Notes under the pieces: generated by a model
The model's input: only the letters and a program-made list of their open reading frames with translations
Database searches by the model: none
What the model was told of the DNA's origin: nothing
Source of the DNA: JACJYM01 sp965230495
Lineage (GTDB): Bacteria > Bacteroidota > Bacteroidia > Chitinophagales > Saprospiraceae
Direction: 5' to 3'
Assembly: GCA_965230495.1 (NCBI GenBank)
Contig: OZ246004.1
Coordinates: 2,604,001-2,668,000, forward strand
Length of the DNA: 64,000 nt
Translations under genes and position numbers: made by a program
Part shown: piece by piece, positions 52,172 to 59,843 of the stretch
Layout of the letters: every line of letters begins with the position of its first letter
How positions within the stretch are numbered: the first letter of the stretch is position 1

Positions 52172-53452
52172 TTAATTCAAAATTTCAAATCCTGTATAAC
52201 TTCTTAACACTTCCGGAATAATGATTCCATTTTCAGTCTGATTATTCTCCAGAAGAGCGGCTACAATTCTTGCTAACGCCAGTGCAGAACCATTTAACGT
52301 ATGAGCCAACCTTGTTTTGCCATTTTCATCTTTATACCTCAGCTTCATTCTGTTAGACTGATAAGTTTCAAAATTAGTTACACTGCTCACTTCTAACCAT
52401 CTTTTCTGAGCTGCCGAATAAACTTCAAAATCGTAAGTCAGAGCTGAAGCAAAAGACATATCACCACCGCATAAACGTAAAATCCTGTAGGGGAGTTCAA
52501 GTTTTTTCAATAAACCCTCAATGTAACCTACCATTTCGTTTAAAGTATCATAAGATTTGTCCGGATGTTGAATTTGAACAATTTCAATTTTTTCAAACTG
52601 ATGCACCCGATTTAATCCTCTTACATGAGCCCCGTAAGAACCTGCTTCTCTTCTAAAACAAGGTGTATAACCAGCCATTTTTATAGGGAAATCACTTGAT
52701 TTTAAGATATCGCCTCTATAAAGATTAGTAATCGGCACCTCGGCTGTAGGTATTAAGTATAAATCATCTTTTTCAATATAATACATTTGACCTTCCTTGT
52801 CCGGAAGACTTGCAGTACCTCGTCCAGAAGCTTCGTTTACAAGCAATGGAGGGTTAATCTCCTGATACCCCGAAGATATAGCTTCGTCTAGAAAAAAGTT
52901 GATTAATGCTCTTTGAAGTCTGGCTCCCTTTCCAATATAGACTGGAAATCCTGCACCTGTCAACTTGACTCCCAAATTTAGACTAAATAACTCATATTTT
53001 TCTGCAAGTTCCCAATGAGGTAAAGCATCGTCATTAATGATAGGTAACTCATCCTGACCCATTTTGAACACTTCGTTATCCTCAGGTTCATTACCTTCTG
53101 GGACCAAATTTGACGGTGTATTAGGGATATGCAATAAAAGTTCTTCTATTTTGCTTTCTATGGTCTTTTGCCTCTCCTCATATTCTGAAGATCCTTTTTT
53201 CAACAAGGTTACCCTCTCTCTCAACTTATTAGCTTCTTCGGGATTACCCGACTTAAAAAACTCACCAATTTCTTTGGATAATTGATTAATCGTCGCCAAT
53301 GTCCTATCCTTTTCGGTTTGAACTTTTTTCCTCTCATCATCCAAACGCACAACCTCAGAGAGAGCAGTCAATTGCTCTTGGTCTATATTTTTCTTTGCCA
53401 AGGATTTTTTTACCTCTTCAAAGTTGTTCCTAATCACATTTACTTCTAGCAT
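52172..53452 (-). CDS. serS: Seryl-tRNA synthetase
   Basis: SerS charges tRNA-Ser in two steps. The N-terminal coiled-coil arm that contacts the long variable arm of the tRNA is visible at about residues 25-110 (DERKKVQTEKDRTLATINQL). The class II motifs follow: motif 2 in GYTPCFRREAGSYG and motif 3 in LNGSALALARIVAALLENNQ. The 426-residue length is normal. The upstream leader contains an AAGGAG sequence six bases before the ATG, a clear Shine-Dalgarno, rare among the leaders in this window. It is the first gene of the serS-peptidase-frr-galM operon. Confidence 0.98.
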   Translation of the reverse strand: MLEVNVIRNNFEEVKKSLAKKNIDQEQLTALSEVVRLDDERKKVQTEKDRTLATINQLSKEIGEFFKSGNPEEANKLRERVTLLKKGSSEYEERQKTIESKIEELLLHIPNTPSNLVPEGNEPEDNEVFKMGQDELPIINDDALPHWELAEKYELFSLNLGVKLTGAGFPVYIGKGARLQRALINFFLDEAISSGYQEINPPLLVNEASGRGTASLPDKEGQMYYIEKDDLYLIPTAEVPITNLYRGDILKSSDFPIKMAGYTPCFRREAGSYGAHVRGLNRVHQFEKIEIVQIQHPDKSYDTLNEMVGYIEGLLKKLELPYRILRLCGGDMSFASALTYDFEVYSAAQKRWLEVSSVTNFETYQSNRMKLRYKDENGKTRLAHTLNGSALALARIVAALLENNQTENGIIIPEVLRSYTGFEILN

Positions 53453-53555
53453 ATCTCCTTAATTCATTAATTGGCAAAAATAGTATTTAATTGTTGATGA
53501 TTTTTAAAATTTGGAATGATTTTGGCTGGGTTCTAATAAGTAATGCTACGCATAA

Positions 53556-54065
53556 ATGAAAGATCACAATCCTGTAGAGCGAGAGTTTAAGTACGAAAAG
53601 CTGAAAGAAATTATTCAGGATGTTGAATCTGAGTTCTCAAAAGAGGAGCAAGTAAAATTTAAGAAACTTCCCAAGCGTAAAGCATTATTTGTCCTCGTTG
53701 AAATTATATCTGTAGCCTTGCTATCGATTTCAGGTTATTTCCTTTACACAAAATTTAGTTGTTCATTGTTTTTCATTCCTACAATAATACTTCTATTGTT
53801 TTCTTTATTATCCTTTCAGAAGGTAAAGCATAAGATATCATCATTTCTGAGTGATTCCTGGATCACAAATGAAGATATAAATGCTTTAAGAAACTATGAG
53901 GACTATAAATCGCTATTCCATATTTTGGCATGGACGGTTGCTTGTTTATCTACTATGTACTACTTATACGCCTACGAATGCCGAAATATACTCTTAAATA
54001 TTGGCCTTTCGATAATAGTCATTTTGATCCCTTTGCTCATCGTTGCCAACAAAAGATGGGTGTAA
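53556..54065 (+). CDS. Four-helix membrane protein, function unknown
   Basis: A hydrophilic, charged N-terminal region of about 45 residues (FKYEKLKEIIQDVESEFSKE) precedes two hydrophobic helices (about 49-90), a central loop, and two more helices (about 121-164). No conserved catalytic residue stands out. It runs divergently from serS. A strong inverted repeat follows the gene (54114-54187), so it is likely monocistronic. No family is recognised. Confidence 0.65.
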   Translation: MKDHNPVEREFKYEKLKEIIQDVESEFSKEEQVKFKKLPKRKALFVLVEIISVALLSISGYFLYTKFSCSLFFIPTIILLLFSLLSFQKVKHKISSFLSDSWITNEDINALRNYEDYKSLFHILAWTVACLSTMYYLYAYECRNILLNIGLSIIVILIPLLIVANKRWV

Positions 54066-54113
54066 ACCTCCAATGCTTATAGGTATTCGACTCCTTTAAT
54101 ACATAATAAAAAA

Positions 54114-54187
54114 AGTAATTGGTTTCTTGAAACAACTTCAGGATACAATTGTTAATAGAAAGCAAGAAAAACAGTAAACCAATTACT
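54114..54187 (+). repeat. Long-range inverted repeat, possible terminator or structured RNA
   Basis: Perfect 12-bp arms AGTAATTGGTTT (54114-54125) and AAACCAATTACT (54176-54187) enclose 50 bases and are followed by CTTTTT. The loop can fold a short inner stem (TGAA-acaac-TTCA, about 54128-54140). A-runs precede the left arm. Confidence 0.6.
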
Positions 54188-54235
54188 CTTTTTAGTGTTT
54201 ATTGTAAAAATATTAGTAATACTAACATTTTTAAT

Positions 54236-54243
54236 TACTTTTG
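54236..54243 (+). promoter_or_regulatory. Candidate -7 element for the HPF-like gene
   Basis: TACTTTTG matches TAnnTTTG and lies just before the ATG codons at 54255 and 54261, inside the spurious N-terminal extension of the reading frame. It argues that translation starts at one of these ATGs. Confidence 0.4.
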
Positions 54244-54260
54244 CACAAAATTTGATGATT

Positions 54261-54545
54261 ATGGTTTTTACAATAAGAAATAATGCGAAGATCGCTAACA
54301 AATATATTCGCTTCGCTAAATGGAAATTGAGAAAGCTCAATAAGAAATTCAACTACTTCATTTATTCGGATATATTTATTAAGCAAGAAGGTACTAATCC
54401 AAAGCTTTATTATGCCGTAATAAAATTAGGTGTAAGCGGACCAGATATAATTATATCTGCTAAATCAGAAAACCTTAACTCTCTTTGGTCATCATTATCA
54501 GCAAAGCTGAAAACACAATTAAGAAAGCACAAAGATAAGTTGTAA
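54261..54545 (+). CDS. HPF/RaiA-like ribosome hibernation factor
   Basis: With the ATG at 54261 the product has 94 residues, the size of the short hibernation-promoting factor group. It shows the basic helix ANKYIRFAKWKLRKLNKKF, then the strand pair FIYSDIFIKQEG and YAVIKLGVSGPDIIISAKS, and a basic C-terminal helix LSAKLKTQLRKHKDKL, as in HPF. The open frame extends upstream to a GTG at 54195, but that would add an unneeded hydrophobic segment and contain the -7 element. Short HPF stabilises idle 100S ribosomes or blocks the A and P sites. The family call is by eye on a divergent sequence. Confidence 0.7.
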   Translation: MVFTIRNNAKIANKYIRFAKWKLRKLNKKFNYFIYSDIFIKQEGTNPKLYYAVIKLGVSGPDIIISAKSENLNSLWSSLSAKLKTQLRKHKDKL

Positions 54546-54576
54546 CAAAACTCCTTAATTCTATTCAAATTAAAAC

Positions 54577-56271
54577 ATGAATAACATTAAATCTAGCTCC
54601 ATTAGTCAATCTTTATCCCCTTTAACGAGACTTCAAAGACTTATGTCTCTTGACAAAAGAGATATTACTAAAGTGTACATTTATGCTTTTTTCAATGGGT
54701 TGGTAAACCTTACTTTGCCCCTTGGTATTCAAGCCATTGTAAATCTTATCCAAGGTGGAGAAATCACCACCTCTTGGTACATACTAGTCTCCTTTGTAAT
54801 AGGTGGTGTTGCATTGGCGGGATTGCTTCAATTATTTCAACTGCGAATAGTGGAAAATCTTGCCCAAAAGATATTTAGTCGGGCTTCTTTCGAATTTGCA
54901 TATCGAATTCCCAGAATCAAATACTCTGCCCTCAGAGATTATTATGGCCCTGAACTGGCCAATAGGTTTTTCGATACGATGACTATTCAAAAAGGTCTTC
55001 CCAAGATATTGATAGATTTTTCACTGGCACTTTTTCAAATCATTGTTGGTTTGATCGTATTAAGTATGTACCATTCCTTTTTCATTCTTTTTAGTATTCT
55101 TTTGTTGATTATTATCTATTTCATTTTTACTCACACAGGACCCAAAGGGCTAAATACAAGTTTGAATGAATCTAAGATGAAGTATAAAATAGCCTTTTGG
55201 TTAGAAGAAATTGCCAGAAGTAAATTATCGTTTAAATTGGCTAGCGATTCTGATCTCAACCTAAGTACAACCAATGGTCATGTGATCAACTATTTAGATT
55301 CAAGAGAAGAGCATTTTAAAGTACTAATACAACAATCACTTTATCTTATCATATTCAAAGTTTTAATTGCTGCAGGTCTATTAATAACAGGAAGTATTCT
55401 TGTTTTCAATGAGCAAATGAACATCGGGCAGTTTGTCGCAGCAGAAATTATAATCATTTTAATAATAGCTTCAATTGAAAAAATGATCAAAACCATAGAT
55501 TCCATCTATGATGTTCTTACTGGTTTAGAAAAAATTGGTTTCGTCTTTGACAAACCTCTGGAAAAAAATGATGGCTTGATTTTGAAAGAAAGTGACGACT
55601 CATTCTCAGTGTCTGCTCAAAAACTCTCCTTTAAGTACGAAAATGCTTCTGGTCTCAGTTTAGAAAATTTAACTTTCGATATTCCTAAAAATAAATCAGT
55701 CCTTATCTCGGGACCCTCGAGTTCCGGAAAATCCACCTTACTAAAGCTTATCTCTGGCGTATTAGAACCTACAGAGGGTATTGTTAAATACAATGGGTTC
55801 CCTTTAAAATCACTAGACCTAGACAAACTGAAAAGCGAAATTGGTTTTTCTATTAGTCAGGGGGAAATATTTCATGGCACGATACTTCAAAATATTTCAA
55901 TGCTAAGAAACAGAGCCACTCCAGAAAGTATTAATCAAGCAATTACCATTACAGGGTTGGATCATTTTCTCTCATCTACCCCGCTGGGGTTAAATACCAT
56001 AGTTGATCCCGAAGGAAAAAAAATCCCCAGAAATATACAGAATCGCATACTACTTGCAAGAGCCATAGCCACAAGACCAAAGTTGTTAATACTAGAGGAT
56101 CCATTAGACCATGTCAAGGCAACAGAAAAAAAGGAAATTATTGCCAGACTTACATATAAGGCTAATCCTTGGAAAATCATAGTAACCTCGGTTGATGAAT
56201 TATGGAAAAAGTATATATCCAATGAAATGGTCATTGAGGATGGTATCATTAAATCAATTTCAATAAAATAA
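54577..56271 (+). CDS. ABC exporter with degenerate ATPase site (type I secretion-like)
   Basis: An exporter-type membrane domain (about residues 30-320) with six helices precedes a nucleotide-binding domain (about 345-564). Walker A is intact, GPSSSGKST (379-387), and the Q-loop is SISQGEIFHG. The other elements deviate: the LSGGQ position reads IPRNIQN, Walker B ends LLILEDPL instead of LLILDEP, with Glu and Asp exchanged, and the H-loop histidine is replaced by Ser538 (IIVTSVDE). There is no N-terminal C39 peptidase domain. It is followed by HlyD- and TolC-type genes, so it forms the inner-membrane part of a type I export system. Bacteroidota have a conserved exporter subgroup with similar changes, which suggests altered, not lost, activity. 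Confidence 0.85.
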   Translation: MNNIKSSSISQSLSPLTRLQRLMSLDKRDITKVYIYAFFNGLVNLTLPLGIQAIVNLIQGGEITTSWYILVSFVIGGVALAGLLQLFQLRIVENLAQKIFSRASFEFAYRIPRIKYSALRDYYGPELANRFFDTMTIQKGLPKILIDFSLALFQIIVGLIVLSMYHSFFILFSILLLIIIYFIFTHTGPKGLNTSLNESKMKYKIAFWLEEIARSKLSFKLASDSDLNLSTTNGHVINYLDSREEHFKVLIQQSLYLIIFKVLIAAGLLITGSILVFNEQMNIGQFVAAEIIIILIIASIEKMIKTIDSIYDVLTGLEKIGFVFDKPLEKNDGLILKESDDSFSVSAQKLSFKYENASGLSLENLTFDIPKNKSVLISGPSSSGKSTLLKLISGVLEPTEGIVKYNGFPLKSLDLDKLKSEIGFSISQGEIFHGTILQNISMLRNRATPESINQAITITGLDHFLSSTPLGLNTIVDPEGKKIPRNIQNRILLARAIATRPKLLILEDPLDHVKATEKKEIIARLTYKANPWKIIVTSVDELWKKYISNEMVIEDGIIKSISIK

Positions 56272-56280
56272 ATCAAAGTA

Positions 56281-57651
56281 ATGTTAAATATTAGCATCAA
56301 TTCGATTAGGAAAAACATAGATAAAAAGAAGTACAGTGCTTTTTCGCGATTTGATTCGAAGGAACAACCAAAAATATTACTGAAAATATTGGTCATTCTA
56401 GGCTTTGCTTCACTCTGCATCCTTTGTCTTCCCTGGACACAAAATATTCGGGCAAAAGGATACGTGACTACTCTCAATCCTTATGATAAGCCTCAAAAAA
56501 TTCAATCACTTATATCCGGAAAAATTGAAGACTGGTACGTGAAAGAAGGAGATATCGTCCACATTGGTGATACCATTGTGAAAATTACGGAGTCGAAAGA
56601 ACAATATCTTGACCCACAATTATTCTCAAACACAAAACAGCAACAAGAGGCCAAGTCAAAATCTTCCGAAGCATATTTAACAAAAAGAAACATTCTTAGA
56701 GATCAAATTCTTACGTTAAGGAAAAATTATCAAGCTAAGATCAATCAACTTTATATAAAACAAAATCAAATCGATCTTAAAATCGATTCCGACAGTCTAG
56801 AGTTATCTGCGGCATTAACCTATCTGGAAAATGCTCAAAATCAACTAGATCGAACGCAGAGTATGTTTGACAAAGGAATTAAACCCTTGAAAGAATTGGA
56901 AACCAAAAGGCTTTCGATGAGGGAGGCTAAGGCTAAAAAAACCTCTGTAGAAAATAAACTTCAACAACATTTTAATGACAAACAGGCCTTAGTACAAGAG
57001 TTAGATTTTACAAAAACAGACTATGATCAAAAGATTGCCAAAATTGAATCAGAAATTCAAAGCATAGATTCTTATCGATACGGTCTCCAAGGAGAAGTCT
57101 CTAAATTACAATCGAAGTTGAATGAATTGGAACAAAGGCAAAAAGCGTATGCCATAACTGCTCCTATAAATGGCCGAGTAACAAAAATCTTAAAAGAAGG
57201 GATTGGAGAATTTGTTAAGTCCCAAGAAAGCATTGCTACCATAGTTCCTACAAAATATCAAAAGGCTGTAGAACTTTATGTGGAACCTAATGATATGCCA
57301 CTAATAAGAGAAGGTAAAAGCGTTCGTCTCCAATTTGATGGCTGGCCGGCAGTAGTTTTTAGCGGTTGGCCCGACAATTCTTTTGGAACGTTTCCGGGTA
57401 GTGTTTGGGCCATAGACAACGAAATCAGTGACAATGGCAAATATCGAATACTTGTAGTAGAGGAGTCTACTGAAAAAGCATGGCCCGATTTAGTGCGTAT
57501 AGGCTCTGGAGCCAAAGGTCTATTATTACTAAATGAGGTCAGAATATATTACGAAATATGGAGACAGTTGAATGGATTTCCTCCCGACTTTTATGCTATT
57601 GAGAAAAACGAAAAAGTAAAAAATAAGGCACCCCTAAAAAAACTGAAATAA
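56281..57651 (+). CDS. HlyD-type periplasmic adaptor of type I export
   Basis: The 456-residue protein has an N-terminal cytoplasmic segment, one transmembrane helix (about 36-55), a lipoyl/barrel-sandwich half (about 70-100), and a long coiled-coil region (about 115-285). The second lipoyl half and beta-barrel follow from about 288 (ITAPINGRVTKIL, then VRLQFDGWPAVVFSGWP). Such adaptors connect the ABC exporter to the outer-membrane channel. It begins nine bases after the ABC gene, and the thioesterase gene and TolC gene follow. The C-terminal tail is short and basic (KNKAPLKKLK). The cargo is not evident in the window. Confidence 0.9.
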   Translation: MLNISINSIRKNIDKKKYSAFSRFDSKEQPKILLKILVILGFASLCILCLPWTQNIRAKGYVTTLNPYDKPQKIQSLISGKIEDWYVKEGDIVHIGDTIVKITESKEQYLDPQLFSNTKQQQEAKSKSSEAYLTKRNILRDQILTLRKNYQAKINQLYIKQNQIDLKIDSDSLELSAALTYLENAQNQLDRTQSMFDKGIKPLKELETKRLSMREAKAKKTSVENKLQQHFNDKQALVQELDFTKTDYDQKIAKIESEIQSIDSYRYGLQGEVSKLQSKLNELEQRQKAYAITAPINGRVTKILKEGIGEFVKSQESIATIVPTKYQKAVELYVEPNDMPLIREGKSVRLQFDGWPAVVFSGWPDNSFGTFPGSVWAIDNEISDNGKYRILVVEESTEKAWPDLVRIGSGAKGLLLLNEVRIYYEIWRQLNGFPPDFYAIEKNEKVKNKAPLKKLK

Positions 57652-57751
57652 TACTCAATTTAACCAATGAAACACTGTGATTCGATGATTGATAAGAGTA
57701 ATGTGAATCTCATAGTACGTTTCACCCAATTAAAAAATGAAAAGATAATTT

Positions 57752-58138
57752 ATGAAATTTTATTCTAGAAAACTTATAAAACCAGGCGATTTAAATGCCA
57801 ATAATACTTTGTTCGGAGGATCATTATTGAAATGGATTGATGAAGAAGCAGGCATCTATGCTATGTCAAAATTAGATTCCAAAAAAGTAGTTACGAAATA
57901 TATTTCAGAAATAAACTTTGTCAGCTCCGCCAGACAAGGCAATGTAATTGAGATAGGTTTACAATTCACTACGGTAGGTCGAACTAGTATCACTTTTTCT
58001 TGTATAGTGCGTAACCTCTTTACCAAACGTACTATTATATCTATAGATAAAATAGTCTTTGTCAAAGTAGACGAATCCGAAAGGCCCGTCCCTCATTTTA
58101 AGACAATCGATAATCTTGATTTAACAGTAACTTATTAA
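57752..58138 (+). CDS. Acyl-CoA thioesterase, hotdog fold (YciA-like)
   Basis: The protein of 128 residues has the 4HBT/BFIT hotdog pattern: NNTLFGGSLLKWIDEEAG with the helix that binds the acyl chain, and VTKYISEINFVSSARQGNVI then IEIGLQFTTVGRTSITF as the central strands. These enzymes hydrolyse acyl-CoA to free fatty acid and CoA in the cytoplasm. It lies inside the exporter operon, 100 bases after the HlyD gene and 12 bases before the TolC gene. Co-occurrence in the operon might be incidental or point to acylated cargo. It lacks a second thioesterase domain. Confidence 0.88.
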   Translation: MKFYSRKLIKPGDLNANNTLFGGSLLKWIDEEAGIYAMSKLDSKKVVTKYISEINFVSSARQGNVIEIGLQFTTVGRTSITFSCIVRNLFTKRTIISIDKIVFVKVDESERPVPHFKTIDNLDLTVTY

Positions 58139-58150
58139 TAGCACAACATA

Positions 58151-59557
58151 ATGATACGTTTTTCACTATTGTTATTAATATTCACCATTGGCTATCCTGC
58201 TTTTTCACAAAACCTAGATACTCTTTTATTTAAAGATTTTCAAAACATGGTTTTAGAAAATCATCCTTTGATAAAAAGAGCAGAATTATTAGACCCTCTA
58301 TCTGACAACTATTATTTGAAAGCTTTAGGTGCACTAGATCCTAAAGTTACCGGTACATTTGATGATAAGAGGTATGATTCGAAAGAATACTTTCGTAAAT
58401 GGAATACCGAAGTAAAAGTTCCTTCGAGATATCCCATAGATCTCTCAGTAGGATACGAAAACAACTCAGGTTTGTTCTTGAATAATGAAGCTCTTATTCC
58501 CTCCAACGGATTGTTTTATGGGACACTAAACGTATCTGTAATTCGGGGCCTTCTATTTGATGAGCAAAGATATAATCTACAACAGGCCAAACTATATCGA
58601 GAAAAAAATGACATTGACAAACAAATCATTTTAAACGAACTCATCTATAGTGCCCTTAACACTTATACAGAATGGTCTTTTCAGTATTCTAAGCTAACAG
58701 TATATGAAGAGGCCCTAAGTTTAGTCCAAGAAAGACATCAAAACATCGTACAGTTATTTATCAATGGAGATATACCTGCCATAGACACATTAGAATCTCA
58801 AATCAATTTAAATCAATTGGAAAACGAGCTTCTGGAAGCCCAAGGTAAATACGCAAAAGCTGTTCAGAGGCTAAATTTATTCCTATGGGACGACTCAATA
58901 TCTCCTGTGCAGTTACGACCAAGTATAATTCCAGAAACCATAGAAAGAGTATTAGACTTTTTGAGAGATTTGAATCTCAACCAAGATTTTATTCCTGACA
59001 CCAATTCCAATCCATTTATCCTGAAATATGCGAACCAATCAGAACAGCTTTCCTTAAAAAACAAACTGTTGAAAGAGGATTTAAAACCTCAGTTAGATGT
59101 AAAATTTAACGCCATCATAAACACAGGAAGTTCTGACTTTGATTTAAGCTACAATCTCAGAGATTATAAAGTAGGAGCTTCCTTTTCTGTTCCAATAAGG
59201 AATAGAAAAACCAGATCACAAATCTCTTTAAACAAGATTAGGATGCGTGATATTGACTTACAAAAAAGTCTAAAATATCAGGAAATAGAGACCAAGATCG
59301 ACAATGTAATTACATTACAGGATTTAAATCAACAATCCTTTAGATTAACACAGCAGAACCTTCAGCTTAATACTGTACTTCTGGATGCTGAAGTCGAAAA
59401 ATTCAATATTGGAGAAAGTTCTGTCTTCTTAATAAATCAAAGACAAAACAAACTCATTAAAACAAAAGTTGATCTTTTCAGGACTCAGCTTTCACAGGCC
59501 AATCTGATAAGTAAACGGAATTATTTGTACTTCAGTTTTTTTCAAAGTATTGAGTGA
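58151..59557 (+). CDS. TolC-family outer-membrane channel
   Basis: A signal peptide (about residues 3-19) precedes an outer-membrane efflux protein pattern of two repeated halves with long helices: IKRAELLDPLSDNYYLKA, then DIDKQIILNELIYSALNTYT and LENELLEAQGKYAKAVQRL. A second group follows near residues 300-468. TolC-type trimers form the exit duct for type I export. Length (468 residues) fits. It ends the operon ABC-HlyD-thioesterase-TolC. No lipobox is seen, so it is the non-lipidated type. Confidence 0.9.
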   Translation: MIRFSLLLLIFTIGYPAFSQNLDTLLFKDFQNMVLENHPLIKRAELLDPLSDNYYLKALGALDPKVTGTFDDKRYDSKEYFRKWNTEVKVPSRYPIDLSVGYENNSGLFLNNEALIPSNGLFYGTLNVSVIRGLLFDEQRYNLQQAKLYREKNDIDKQIILNELIYSALNTYTEWSFQYSKLTVYEEALSLVQERHQNIVQLFINGDIPAIDTLESQINLNQLENELLEAQGKYAKAVQRLNLFLWDDSISPVQLRPSIIPETIERVLDFLRDLNLNQDFIPDTNSNPFILKYANQSEQLSLKNKLLKEDLKPQLDVKFNAIINTGSSDFDLSYNLRDYKVGASFSVPIRNRKTRSQISLNKIRMRDIDLQKSLKYQEIETKIDNVITLQDLNQQSFRLTQQNLQLNTVLLDAEVEKFNIGESSVFLINQRQNKLIKTKVDLFRTQLSQANLISKRNYLYFSFFQSIE

Positions 59558-59843
59558 TGTAACTCATTACTAACTTGAATAAGTCTTTATTATCCTTTCA
59601 AGGAAAAATTCTCATTAAATTGAGATTTGTGTTACTCAATCTGCGTTTTGTGTTAGTGCATTTTTACAAACAAACCGATTAGGTCGTAGTGATCAGTTGC
59701 TCTTTGATTTTATTCCTCAGAATTCTAAATCTACCAACTTTTTCATGTCATTATCTTTTAACTATAGGTTCAAAACCTCATCAGTATTCTCTATAGCGTA
59801 TCAATTGTTGAAATTTATAATGCCAATTTATCGATTGACAAGT

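Noticed and set aside
54195..54260. Hydrophobic N-terminal extension of the HPF-like protein
   Set aside because: It would contain the -7 promoter element and is not found in HPF proteins.
59558..59843. Possible transposase or gene remnant in the gap between TolC and the fibre gene
   Set aside because: A short minus-strand frame (about 22 codons, ending near 59684) looks protein-like, but it is broken by stops upstream and has no inverted repeats or recognisable family.
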